Shown here: positions 1-8,182 of the stretch, piece after piece
How positions within the stretch are numbered: the stretch's first letter is position 1
Layout of the letters: each line of letters starts with the position of its first letter
Origin: Clostridia bacterium
GTDB taxonomy: Bacteria; Bacillota; Clostridia; Oscillospirales; CAG-272
Direction of reading: 5' to 3'
Length of the DNA stretch: 39,773 bases
NCBI GenBank assembly: GCA_017443595.1
Contig: JAFSYU010000035.1
Coordinates: forward strand, 1 to 39,773
Made by a program: the position numbers and the translations under genes
The notes under the pieces: generated by a model
Told to the model about the DNA's origin: nothing
Databases searched by the model: none
Seen by the model: the letters and a program-made list of their open reading frames with translations, nothing else

Positions 1-1
1 C

Positions 2-157
2 GACGGCGAAGCGGACAACAAGGACGTTGTGGCGCTGTTCAGATACGTTTCGACCGGCACGTCGGAATACGATCCCAAATACGATTTCAACGGCGACAAA
101 GAGGTCAACAACAAGGACGTTGTGGCGCTGTTCCGTTACCTCTCGTCCGCCGCCTGA
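2..157 (+). CDS. C-terminal end of a dockerin-like domain protein (5' truncated by window edge)
   Basis: The open frame enters from the window edge in frame 2 and stops with TGA at 155-157. The 51 visible residues form a two-copy dockerin-like module: each copy has a calcium-loop-like Asp/Asn stretch followed by the NKDVVALFRY helix signature, separated by a short Thr/Gly/Ser linker. Dockerin type I modules normally bind cohesins or serve as calcium-stabilised C-terminal domains on secreted proteins; a C-terminal position is typical. The same signature recurs in the genes at 194 and 26484. The next gene begins only 37 bases downstream with no terminator between them, so the two may be cotranscribed. 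The catalytic or binding part of this protein lies outside the window, so its function cannot be stated. Confidence 0.8.
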   Translation, partial: DGEADNKDVVALFRYVSTGTSEYDPKYDFNGDKEVNNKDVVALFRYLSSAA

Positions 158-193
158 TACCGCAAAATCCACGACACTTAAGGAGAGCGTTTT

Positions 194-2488
194 ATGAAAA
201 AGACAAAAACAGCGGCGCTTATGCTTTCTTTGATCTTCACCCTGAGCTGCGTCATATCCGCTGCGGGAACGATCCCCGCAATAAAGGGTGAAACGTCGCA
301 CAGCGAAAAAGCGCTTTACAACGGAGTACAGTACGCGGAGATAAGGACAAACTCAAACACCGCGACGTATAACGCGCAGCATATAAACGTAGTCACGTTC
401 GATCTGAAACAGCAGGATCTTTATCTTGACGCAAAATATTACAGCGACACCGCGCTCGTAAATTACAGCGCGTCCACCGTAGTGAATATAGTAAAACAGT
501 ATAATCAGGATAATTCCGGCAAGACCGCGATAGCCGCGGTCAACGGCGATATGTGGCTGACGCACTGGGCGCTCGGCGCCAGGGGCAATCTTACCGATAA
601 AGACAAAGCCAAAAGCGATATTACCATATCAAGATCGTTCAATATGGTAAACGGAGAGATATACACGTCCGAGATAACGAGAAAGGAAATAGATATAGAA
701 ACAGGCCCGTCAACGCCGACAAACAGCTCCTGGACTTTCGGCATAACGGACGACTACATACCCACTCTCGGTCAGCCTCACACCGTTATCGGCATAAAAA
801 ACACGACGCAGGCAAAAACAGTTTCCGCGGACGGTATAAACCGCTTCCCCGTAAACGATATACTGCTTATATATACCGACCGCATAATGAGCCTTCGCAG
901 GGATTTCGTCCAGGACGACGCGTACGAGCTTCTGATAGAGTTTGACAAAGATTACACGCTTTGCCACGGCGCCGATATAACAGGCACCGTAAAAGCGATA
1001 TACAACAGTTCCACAACGGAAAATCCGCCATGCCTGACAAACAGGCAGATGGTCATAACGGCGCGCGGAAGCAGAGTTTCCGATATAAGTTCGTTCAAGG
1101 CCGGAGACAAGATAAACGTTACCGTGGAACTGCACGACTACGCCGGAGACGACGAACGCTGGCAGAAAGTTACGACCGCGGTCAGCGGCAGCGTTCCCCT
1201 TGCAAAAGGCGGCGTCGTCAGACCGGAGGTGGACCTTGCCGCTTCTACCGGATATCCGTCAACGATATTCGGCTATAACAGAGACGGAAAAATAGTTATT
1301 GTGACCATGGACGGCAGAGGCGTTGGCGGCTCGGGCGGCTCAAGATCACGTTATAAACAGCTTATAAAAGACCTTGACCTTTATGACGCGCTTTTGTTTG
1401 ACGGCGGCGGCTCAATGACGATGGTGACGGCGACGGACGCCACGTATAAAACGTACAAGACAGTATCTACGCCTTCGGACGGCGCGGACAGGACGATAGA
1501 CAACGCGCTTATCCTGGCTTTCGGACCCAAAAGAGCCGAACAGGGCGAGTTTATCGTTGAATCGCCCTATACGGACACGGATCCGTGCAACGTGACGTTC
1601 CCTTCGGAAGCGTATGTAAAAGCGTTCAAGTTTTATACAAACCAGACGGACGCAAGCTGTGAAGACGGCGCGCTCAGGCTTTCCGTAAAAGGCTCGGAAG
1701 GCACGACGTTCGATCCGTATATGATCTTTGATTTTTCCGGACTTGAGAGCAAAGCGAGCGCGGATGAAAACAAATTCGTAACGCTTGTGTATAAAATGCC
1801 CACGACAAACAGCCGCGCTTCGGGTCCCGTCAAATATTACGGCACGGAAGTCTGCAAAAACTACAGCGAAAACAACCCGAAGCAGCTTACGTATATGAAA
1901 GACGTATACGATACCGTGCAGTTCGATATGAGCGGCATCTCCGACTGGACCGGCGATATTACGGATATGCGTATAGACTATCTGTTCGCCACCGGCGAAG
2001 ACGGCGACACGATGTATATACACAACATCATTTTCTCAAAAACAGCCGCGGCGGGAACAGCGCTTGCAAAAAGCATAGCAGAGGAGCTTAACAAAGAGCC
2101 TGAGCCCGACCCGGAAGAGACCGAGCCGCTGACCGAGCCCGTGACGGAAACCGAAACCGATTCGGATACGGACGCCGGATCCGAGCCGGAGACGGATACC
2201 GCAACGGAGACAGACCGGGAAACCGAAACCGATCCCGTGACGGACACGGAAACGGCAGCGGACGGATCGGAGCCCGAGCCCGATCATACAACGCCGGAAG
2301 GCGACAAAAAAGAAGCCGGTGACTGTAACGGCGACGGCGAGATAAACAACAAGGACGTAGTGTTCCTGTTCAGATACGTTTCGGGCGGGGTTAAAGAAGA
2401 AGACGAATCGATCTACGACTTTAACGGCGATAAGGAAGTAAACAACAAAGACGTTGTTGAACTGTTCCGCTTCGCGTCAACGCGCTGA
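194..2488 (+). CDS. Secreted phosphodiester glycosidase (NAGPA / DUF2233 family) with C-terminal dockerin-like module
   Basis: 764 residues. An AAGGAGAG ribosome site lies 6-7 bases before the ATG. Residues 1-25 form a signal peptide (Lys-rich start, hydrophobic core). The region from about 40 to 440 matches the NAGPA/phosphodiester glycosidase fold: an early VNGDMW motif and, at about residues 403-407, the DGGGS motif followed by MTMV, the family hallmark. Known members cleave N-acetylglucosamine or other sugar phosphodiesters; the substrate here is unknown. Residues of about 460-630 look like a carbohydrate-binding or beta-sandwich region. A Glu/Thr/Asp-rich linker (about 635-700) leads to a two-copy dockerin-like module at about 707-764 with the NNKDVV-x-LFRY signature. 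It is followed by a hairpin terminator. It is likely secreted and attached to, or assembled at, the cell surface. Confidence 0.85.
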   Translation: MKKTKTAALMLSLIFTLSCVISAAGTIPAIKGETSHSEKALYNGVQYAEIRTNSNTATYNAQHINVVTFDLKQQDLYLDAKYYSDTALVNYSASTVVNIVKQYNQDNSGKTAIAAVNGDMWLTHWALGARGNLTDKDKAKSDITISRSFNMVNGEIYTSEITRKEIDIETGPSTPTNSSWTFGITDDYIPTLGQPHTVIGIKNTTQAKTVSADGINRFPVNDILLIYTDRIMSLRRDFVQDDAYELLIEFDKDYTLCHGADITGTVKAIYNSSTTENPPCLTNRQMVITARGSRVSDISSFKAGDKINVTVELHDYAGDDERWQKVTTAVSGSVPLAKGGVVRPEVDLAASTGYPSTIFGYNRDGKIVIVTMDGRGVGGSGGSRSRYKQLIKDLDLYDALLFDGGGSMTMVTATDATYKTYKTVSTPSDGADRTIDNALILAFGPKRAEQGEFIVESPYTDTDPCNVTFPSEAYVKAFKFYTNQTDASCEDGALRLSVKGSEGTTFDPYMIFDFSGLESKASADENKFVTLVYKMPTTNSRASGPVKYYGTEVCKNYSENNPKQLTYMKDVYDTVQFDMSGISDWTGDITDMRIDYLFATGEDGDTMYIHNIIFSKTAAAGTALAKSIAEELNKEPEPDPEETEPLTEPVTETETDSDTDAGSEPETDTATETDRETETDPVTDTETAADGSEPEPDHTTPEGDKKEAGDCNGDGEINNKDVVFLFRYVSGGVKEEDESIYDFNGDKEVNNKDVVELFRFASTR

Positions 2489-2503
2489 AAATCAAAACAT
2501 CAT

Positions 2504-2534
2504 AAAGGACGGCGTTTTATCGCCGCCCTTGATT
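2504..2534 (+). terminator. Rho-independent terminator after the NAGPA-dockerin gene
   Basis: Arms AAAGGACGGCG (2504-2514) and CGCCGCCCTT (2521-2530) pair with one A/C mismatch around a TTTTAT loop, followed by a weak T-rich tail. It separates the upstream gene from the promoter at 2552. Confidence 0.6.
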
Positions 2535-2551
2535 TATACGACATTTTACAC

Positions 2552-2580
2552 TTGACATAAAATTGAAAATATGCTATAAT
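2552..2580 (+). promoter_or_regulatory. Consensus sigma-A promoter for the GHL10 lipoprotein gene
   Basis: TTGACA at 2552-2557, a 17-base spacer, and TATAAT at 2575-2580 preceded by TGC (extended -10). Transcription should begin near 2587. This rules out any translation start inside the promoter, such as the TTG at 2563, and fixes the downstream gene start as TTG 2596 or, preferably, GTG 2617. Confidence 0.85.
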
Positions 2581-2616
2581 CAAAAGGAAAGATCATTGAA
2601 AGGACGTGAGGCGGAG

Positions 2617-3972
2617 GTGAAAAGAATAAAAGCCGCCGCCGTGCTGCTTGCCGCGCTTCTGTCACTTGCAGCCTGTTCGTCCGTACCGGCTTCCGTAACG
2701 GATATCACGGAAGGAACAGAGACGGAAACGGAAGCGGCGGTGACCGCGGCGGAAGAAACGGCATCCGACGAGACGACGGAGGAGGAAACGGCCGCCGAGC
2801 CGGAGAACGAACACTTGAATTACGATGATATGAAAGCCCTCTGGATATCACAGTTTGATATGTCCGGGATATACGTAAACGGCGGAAAGCAAAGAAGTAA
2901 AGAAGATTTTACAAAATTGCTCTGCAGAGTGCTTGATAATACGGTAAAAAATCATTATAATACCGTTATATTCCAGGTGCGTCCGTACGCGGACAGTATG
3001 TATCCTTCGGATATATATCCGCCGTGTTACATAGTGACGGGAAGTTACGCGGCAGAACACGAATACGATCCGTTTGAGATCCTTGTGGAAGAAGCGCACA
3101 AAAGAGACCTGTCCGTTCAGGCGTGGATAAACCCGATGCGCGCGATGAAGGAAAGCGAGATAAAGCTCGTATCGGACGAATATACGATAAAACAGTGGTA
3201 TAACGATAAGGAACTGAAAAGAAAATATCTGCCCGTCGTAAGCGAGCGCGTGTATCTGAACGTCGGCGAAAAGGACGTGCGCGATCTGATCGTATCGGGC
3301 GCTGCGGAGCTTCTTGAAAGATACGACGTTGACGGGCTCCACATGGACGACTATTTCTATCCGACGACGGATACCTCGTTTGACTCAAAGACTTATTCGG
3401 AATACAAGGCAAACGGCGGCAAAAAGAATCTCGCAGCGTTCCGCAAGGAATGTTTATCCGAGCTCGTAAAAGCGCTGTATGACACAACGAAGGCGTCCGG
3501 CGCCGACAGGCTTTTCGGCATAAGTCCCGCCGGCAATATGCAGACGGTACTCAATTCTCACTTTGCGGACGTCAAAACGTGGTGCAAAGAGCCGGGATAC
3601 ATAGACTATATATGCCCGCAGGTATATTTCGGGTTTGAGCATAAGAGCATGGCGTTTGACGAAGTCTGCGACACGTGGCAGAATATTATAAAAACGGATT
3701 CGGTCAAACTTATAATCGGAATGTCGCTCGGCAAAGCCAAGTCCGGTTACGATCAGTACGCCGGCTCCGGTCAGAACGAATGGTCAGAGCATAAAGACGT
3801 GCTTTTAAGATGTCTGCAGTATACCGAAACGCTGCCTAAATGCCGCGGCGTCGCGTATTTCTGCTATCAGTATTTCTACAACCCGCTGACCGGCGCGGAG
3901 GAAAGCGCAACTAATGCGGAAAGAGAAAAATTCATACCGTATCTAAAAACAATATCATGGCAAAAAACATGA
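2617..3972 (+). CDS. Family 10-like glycosyl hydrolase lipoprotein (GHL10 / DUF187, YngK-like)
   Basis: About 451 residues from GTG 2617. This start is chosen because the promoter at 2552-2580 excludes the longer frame and because it gives a clean lipoprotein signal (VKRIK, hydrophobic stretch, LSLAAC lipobox); AAAGGA at 2599-2604 is a possible ribosome site. TTG 2596 is an alternative. After a Thr/Glu-rich linker, the domain begins with ALWISQFD and contains VIFQVRPY, QAWINPMRA, VDGLHMDDYFYPT and YICPQVYFGF. These are the TIM-barrel strand motifs of GHL10 proteins, with HMDDY likely holding catalytic acids. Members are thought to act on cell-wall or other glycans; the substrate is unknown. 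It sits 27 bases upstream of the next lipoprotein gene, probably in one operon. Confidence 0.85.
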   Translation: MKRIKAAAVLLAALLSLAACSSVPASVTDITEGTETETEAAVTAAEETASDETTEEETAAEPENEHLNYDDMKALWISQFDMSGIYVNGGKQRSKEDFTKLLCRVLDNTVKNHYNTVIFQVRPYADSMYPSDIYPPCYIVTGSYAAEHEYDPFEILVEEAHKRDLSVQAWINPMRAMKESEIKLVSDEYTIKQWYNDKELKRKYLPVVSERVYLNVGEKDVRDLIVSGAAELLERYDVDGLHMDDYFYPTTDTSFDSKTYSEYKANGGKKNLAAFRKECLSELVKALYDTTKASGADRLFGISPAGNMQTVLNSHFADVKTWCKEPGYIDYICPQVYFGFEHKSMAFDEVCDTWQNIIKTDSVKLIIGMSLGKAKSGYDQYAGSGQNEWSEHKDVLLRCLQYTETLPKCRGVAYFCYQYFYNPLTGAEESATNAEREKFIPYLKTISWQKT

Positions 3973-3999
3973 TGATATAAAGACAGAAAGGATAATAAA

Positions 4000-5187
4000 A
4001 TGAAAAAGACAGCAAAAATTTTAAGCGTCCTGCTTGCCGCGATCCTGACGCTTGCAGTATTCGCAAGCTGCGACGGCGGCAAACCGGCACAGACCTCCGC
4101 CGAAACCAAACCGGCCGAAACGGCCGCGGAAACCGCGGGCGAGACGGCGGGCGAAACAACGGCTGAGGTGACCGAGACAAAAGAAGACGTGACGACGGAA
4201 GAAGTCACCGAAACGGAAGCGGCCACGGACACTGAAACAAGCGCCGAGATCGAAGGCGATACGATCAAAATAGGCTCACGCGAAGAACTGTTCGCGTTTG
4301 CTCAGAAAGTCCTTGACGGCGAAGAAGATTATACCGATATGACTATACTCTTCACCGCCGACATAGACCTCGATCCCAAGCTCGACGGCGGCAAAAACTG
4401 GGTACCGCTCTGCACGGATTCTCTCGCATACGCTACGATCGACGGCGGCGGACACATAATAAACGGCATGACGATAGCTCCCGAAGACCTTGAAGTCGCG
4501 GGCAACGACGGCAAGATATACGGCTCCGGCTTCATCGGTATAAGCAACACGTCCCTGACTATCAAGAACCTGACGTTTACAAACGCTCTGATCGATTCCA
4601 ACACAAAGCATTGCGGCTGCGTCATAGGTTCTATCGAGGAGCCCGGCTCGGTCGTTGAACTTGAAAACATAACCGTTTCCAACCTTACGCTCAACGGCGG
4701 CGTCGGCGTTGAAGGCAATATAGAAGGCATAAGCTTCCGCGTAGGCTGTCTCGTAGGCGCCAACATCGTGGGCAACTGCGACGTTTCCATTACGAACTGC
4801 AAAGCGGAAAACTGCAAGATATTCGGTTTCCACAACATAGGCGGCATTATGGGCTGCGTCGTATCCGGCCAGCTCACGCTTGAAAACTGCGCTGTTGAAA
4901 ACGTAGAGCTCAATTACTCCGCCGGTTACGCCGATAACGAGAATTATAAGAAGCCCGAGGTCGCAAGATACTTCGCAGACCCGTTCTACTGTGTAACGGA
5001 TTACTGGGGCGAATATCATACGGACGTTGACCTCTCACACGGCAACACCATAACCAACCTCGTTTCTTACGATATAAGAAACGATATCCGCTACGCCGAT
5101 CAGGAAGGCAAAGACGCCGATTATCCGGACGAAACCTACCCGGTAGGCGCCGGCACGATCAGGCCGAAAGACGAAAGACCCGAATAA
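4000..5187 (+). CDS. Surface lipoprotein with right-handed beta-helix-like (GLUG-type) repeats
   Basis: 395 residues; AAAGGAT lies before the ATG. The N-terminus has a signal with an ASC lipobox (cleavage before Cys at about residue 24), then a roughly 60-residue Thr/Glu/Ala linker of the kind used to lift domains off the membrane. The remainder starts with a 'sRe-LFAFAQKV-L-G' segment followed by TADIDLD, IDGGGHIINGMTI, GSGFIGI, IKNLTFTN and ENCAVENVEL. These resemble the repeated coils of GLUG/pectate-lyase-like beta-helices, which often bind or act on polysaccharides. No catalytic residues can be assigned. It follows the GHL10 gene after 27 bases and ends at a strong terminator, so both probably form one transcript from the promoter at 2552. 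Confidence 0.7.
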   Translation: MKKTAKILSVLLAAILTLAVFASCDGGKPAQTSAETKPAETAAETAGETAGETTAEVTETKEDVTTEEVTETEAATDTETSAEIEGDTIKIGSREELFAFAQKVLDGEEDYTDMTILFTADIDLDPKLDGGKNWVPLCTDSLAYATIDGGGHIINGMTIAPEDLEVAGNDGKIYGSGFIGISNTSLTIKNLTFTNALIDSNTKHCGCVIGSIEEPGSVVELENITVSNLTLNGGVGVEGNIEGISFRVGCLVGANIVGNCDVSITNCKAENCKIFGFHNIGGIMGCVVSGQLTLENCAVENVELNYSAGYADNENYKKPEVARYFADPFYCVTDYWGEYHTDVDLSHGNTITNLVSYDIRNDIRYADQEGKDADYPDETYPVGAGTIRPKDERPE

Positions 5188-5193
5188 ACGTAT

Positions 5194-5221
5194 AAAAAGG
5201 CTGTCTGCGGACAGCCTTTTT
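5194..5221 (+). terminator. Strong Rho-independent terminator
   Basis: AAAAAGGCTGTC and GACAGCCTTTTT pair perfectly around a TGCG loop at 5194-5221, ending the GHL10/beta-helix operon. Nearly the same hairpin, with a CGC-type loop, is reused at 29361-29391. Confidence 0.9.
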
Positions 5222-5223
5222 AA

Positions 5224-5274
5224 GTTAAGAGTTTAGAGTTAAGAGTTTAGAGTTGCAGAGGTCGTCGCCTCTGC
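5224..5274. repeat. Short 14-bp tandem repeat followed by a hairpin
   Basis: GTTAAGAGTTTAGA occurs twice in tandem (5224-5251) plus a partial third unit (GTT). It is followed at once by a perfect hairpin GCAGAGG/CCTCTGC (5255-5261 and 5268-5274). The block sits between a terminator and the E2 operon promoter. No coding potential is evident. Confidence 0.6.
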
Positions 5275-5319
5275 ACAAAATATTTCAACATTTGCCGCAA
5301 CAATTTTTACATAACACGC

Positions 5320-5351
5320 TTGATAAATTTTCCTTATTTCTATAATATAAT
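5320..5351 (+). promoter_or_regulatory. Probable promoter of the 2-oxoacid dehydrogenase operon
   Basis: TTGATA at 5320-5325 is followed by overlapping TATAAT matches at 5341-5346 (15-base spacer) and 5346-5351 (20-base spacer). Neither spacer is ideal, so the exact hexamers are uncertain, but the region is the only promoter-like one upstream of the E2 gene. AGGAGG at 5391-5396 is its ribosome site. Confidence 0.5.
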
Positions 5352-5404
5352 ACTGTATGTAAATAAAAACACGTATGTGTTTATCAAAACAGGAGGAATG
5401 ACTT

Positions 5405-6775
5405 ATGGCAACACCCGTATTGATGCCTAACGTCGGTATTTCGGTCGAGAGCTGCATACTGACAGAATGGCACAAGAAAAAGGGCGAGGAAGTCAAGGAA
5501 GGTGAGATACTTTTCACCTACGAAACTGACAAAACCACCACAGACGAGCCGGCTCCCGCTTCGGGTACTCTGATCGACGTCTTCTTTGAAGAGGGCGCGG
5601 AGATACCGATAATGACCAATATAGCGGTCATAGGCAACCCCGGTGAATCAACAAAAGAGTTTTTACCCGATATGCTCAAAGGAGCAGAGGCTCCCAAGGC
5701 AGAAGCAGCGCCCGCTCCCGCGGCGCCCGCCGCTGAAGCTCCGAAGGCTGAAGCTCCGGCAGAGGCTCCCAAGGCTGAAGCCGCTCCCGTAAAAGCGCCC
5801 GAGGGAACCGTTTTCGCTTCCCCGCGCGCAAAAGCACTTGCAAAGAAAGCCGGCGTTGATTACAGATTCGCAACTCCGACAGGAGCTGAAGGCAGAGTCT
5901 GTGAGGCTGACGTGAGACGCCTTATAGAAAACGGTCCGAGCGCCACTTACGCTGCGGCAGGCGCCTTCGCAGGCGAAGCCGGTTCCGGCATAGGCGGCAA
6001 GTTCTCCGTTGCGGATATAGACAAGCCCGCGGCTCCCAAGGCTGAAGCTCCCGCAAAGGCAGAAGAAAAAGCCGAATACGTGGACGAAAAGATGTCCGGC
6101 GTACGCCGTGCGATAGCAAAGAATATGCTCAATTCTTTGGCGACGACCGCTCAGCTCACCAACACCTCTTCATTCGACGCTACGGAGATCATGGCGTTCC
6201 GCGCAAAACTCAAAGCAAACGCAGAAACGCTCGGTCTGCCGAACATCACCTTAAACGACATAATCCTTTACGCCGTATCAAGAATACTCGCGAAACCCGA
6301 ACACGCAAATCTGAACGCTCATCTGCTTGAGGGCGACGTTCTGCGTAAATTCAGCGGCGTTCATCTGGGCGTTGCCGTTGATACCGAAAAGGGACTTCTC
6401 GTTCCCACGATAATGAACGCGGACAAGAAGACTCTTGCCGAGATATCCAAAGAAGCAAAAGAGCTTGCAAAGGCCGCTCAGGCGGGTACGCTTGCTCCCG
6501 ACAAGATGAAGGGCGCTTCTTTCACGATCTCCAACCTCGGTTCCTTCGGTATAGAATCCTTTACGCCGGTCATCAATCCGCCTCAGACGGGCATCCTCGG
6601 CGTAAACACGATCACCACCAGAGTAAAGGTAGTGAACGGCGAAATGAAACCGTATCAGGCAATGGCGCTTTCGCTCACATACGACCACAGAGCCGTGGAC
6701 GGAGCTCCCGCCTCCAGATTCTTAAAGGATCTCTGCACCGCGCTTGAGAATTTCTCTCTGTTGCTCTGCAAATAA
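5405..6775 (+). CDS. Dihydrolipoamide acyltransferase, E2 component of a 2-oxoacid dehydrogenase complex
   Basis: 456 residues, preceded by AGGAGG. Domains in order: one lipoyl domain (about 1-80) with the lipoyl-lysine motif ETDKTT (Lys43); an Ala/Pro/Glu/Lys flexible linker (about 92-130); a peripheral subunit-binding domain (about 133-177); a second Ala/Pro linker; and the catalytic acyltransferase domain (about 225-456) with DHRAVDG near the C-terminus (His428, Asp432). E2 moves the acyl group from E1 to CoA and forms the core of the complex. Substrate class (pyruvate, acetoin, branched-chain) cannot be fixed by eye; pyruvate is plausible. Genes for E3 and E1 follow at 12 and 27 bases, so a complete complex is encoded here. 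Confidence 0.9.
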   Translation: MATPVLMPNVGISVESCILTEWHKKKGEEVKEGEILFTYETDKTTTDEPAPASGTLIDVFFEEGAEIPIMTNIAVIGNPGESTKEFLPDMLKGAEAPKAEAAPAPAAPAAEAPKAEAPAEAPKAEAAPVKAPEGTVFASPRAKALAKKAGVDYRFATPTGAEGRVCEADVRRLIENGPSATYAAAGAFAGEAGSGIGGKFSVADIDKPAAPKAEAPAKAEEKAEYVDEKMSGVRRAIAKNMLNSLATTAQLTNTSSFDATEIMAFRAKLKANAETLGLPNITLNDIILYAVSRILAKPEHANLNAHLLEGDVLRKFSGVHLGVAVDTEKGLLVPTIMNADKKTLAEISKEAKELAKAAQAGTLAPDKMKGASFTISNLGSFGIESFTPVINPPQTGILGVNTITTRVKVVNGEMKPYQAMALSLTYDHRAVDGAPASRFLKDLCTALENFSLLLCK

Positions 6776-6787
6776 GAGGTACCCGAT

Positions 6788-8155
6788 ATGGAAAATTTTG
6801 ATCTTATAATCTTAGGCGGCGGCCCCGCGGGTTACAACGCGGCTCTCCGCGCCTCACAGGGCGGCTTGAAGACCGTTCTGATAGAGAAAAGAGCTCTCGG
6901 CGGCGTATGCTTAAACGAAGGCTGCATCCCGTCCAAAGCTCTGCTCTATTCCGCAAAGATATACGACTACACGAAGCACGGCGATAAGTACGGCGTAGCC
7001 GTCACCGGCAGCAGTATAGATCAGAAAGCTGTCGTTGCCCGCAAAAACAAAGTAGTCAAAACGCTCGTTTCCGGTATCGGCGCGCAGGAAAAGCACGCCG
7101 GCACGACAGTCGTAATGGCTGACGGCAAAATTTTAGGCAAAGACGCCGAGGGCTTCAAAGTTGAAGCCGACGGCAAGACCTACTGCGGAGTCAACTTGCT
7201 TCTCTGCACCGGTTCGATGCCCGTTATGCCGCCCATCCCCGGTCTGCGCGAGCTGTATGAGACCGGTTACGTAATGACCAACCGCGAGATCCTCGATCTT
7301 ACCGAGATCCCGAAGAAGCTCGTCGTCATCGGCGGCGGCGTCATAGGTCTTGAAATGGCGTCGTATTATAACTCCGTCGGCTCCGAGGTCACCATCGTTG
7401 AGATGCTCGACCACATCGCCGGTCCGACAGACGCGGATATTTCAAAAATACTGCTTGGCAACTACAAGGCAAAGGGCATCAAATTCAACCTCGGCTGCAA
7501 AGTTACCGCGGTCCTGCCCGAAGGCGTACAGTTCGAGACGCCCGACGGTAAAGTTGAGATAGCTCCCGCCGACAAAGTCCTCTGCTCCATCGGCCGCCGC
7601 GCCGTTACGCAGGGCTACGGACTTGAGACGCTGAATCCCGTTATGGAACGCGGCGCCGTAGTCACAGACGAATATATGAAGACCAGCGTGCCCGGTCTCT
7701 ACGCCGCGGGCGATATAAACGGCAAGATCATGCTTGCCCACACCGCGTACCGTGAAGGCGAAGTCGCCGTCAACAACATCCTCGGCAAGAAGGACAGAAT
7801 GAGATACAACGCCATCCCGTCCGTCATCTACACGAACCCCGAGGTAGGCTGTGTCGGCGAGACCGAGGCTTCCGCTAAAGCGAAAGGCTACGATATAGAA
7901 GTCAAGAAACTGTCAATGGCGTACAGCGGACGTTATCTTGCCGAAAACGAAGGCGGAGACGGCATCTGCAAGGTCATAATAGACAAGAAGTACAACAGAG
8001 TCATAGGCGTACATCTTATCGCCAACTACGCTGCGGAGCTTATCTACGGCGGCGCGATGATGATAGAGACCGAAATGACCGTGGACAACCTCAAAGAGAT
8101 CGTATTCCCGCATCCGACGGTTTGCGAAATAATACGTGAAGCATTATTTGAATAA
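6788..8155 (+). CDS. lpdA: Dihydrolipoyl dehydrogenase, E3 component
   Basis: 455 residues. The N-terminal GGGPAGY FAD-binding motif, the redox-active disulfide CLNEGC (Cys41/Cys46), a second nucleotide-binding motif (VVIGGGVIGLE, for NAD), the AAGDI FAD motif and the C-terminal HPTVCE dyad (His442, Glu447) are all present, as expected for a complete flavoprotein disulfide reductase. It reoxidises the dihydrolipoyl arm of E2 and reduces NAD+. The start ATG lies 12 bases after the E2 stop with AAGAGG upstream. The middle position in E2-E3-E1 is unusual; many operons place E3 last. Confidence 0.93.
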   Translation: MENFDLIILGGGPAGYNAALRASQGGLKTVLIEKRALGGVCLNEGCIPSKALLYSAKIYDYTKHGDKYGVAVTGSSIDQKAVVARKNKVVKTLVSGIGAQEKHAGTTVVMADGKILGKDAEGFKVEADGKTYCGVNLLLCTGSMPVMPPIPGLRELYETGYVMTNREILDLTEIPKKLVVIGGGVIGLEMASYYNSVGSEVTIVEMLDHIAGPTDADISKILLGNYKAKGIKFNLGCKVTAVLPEGVQFETPDGKVEIAPADKVLCSIGRRAVTQGYGLETLNPVMERGAVVTDEYMKTSVPGLYAAGDINGKIMLAHTAYREGEVAVNNILGKKDRMRYNAIPSVIYTNPEVGCVGETEASAKAKGYDIEVKKLSMAYSGRYLAENEGGDGICKVIIDKKYNRVIGVHLIANYAAELIYGGAMMIETEMTVDNLKEIVFPHPTVCEIIREALFE

Positions 8156-8182
8156 AATTTATAATATAAGGAGAGAACAACA

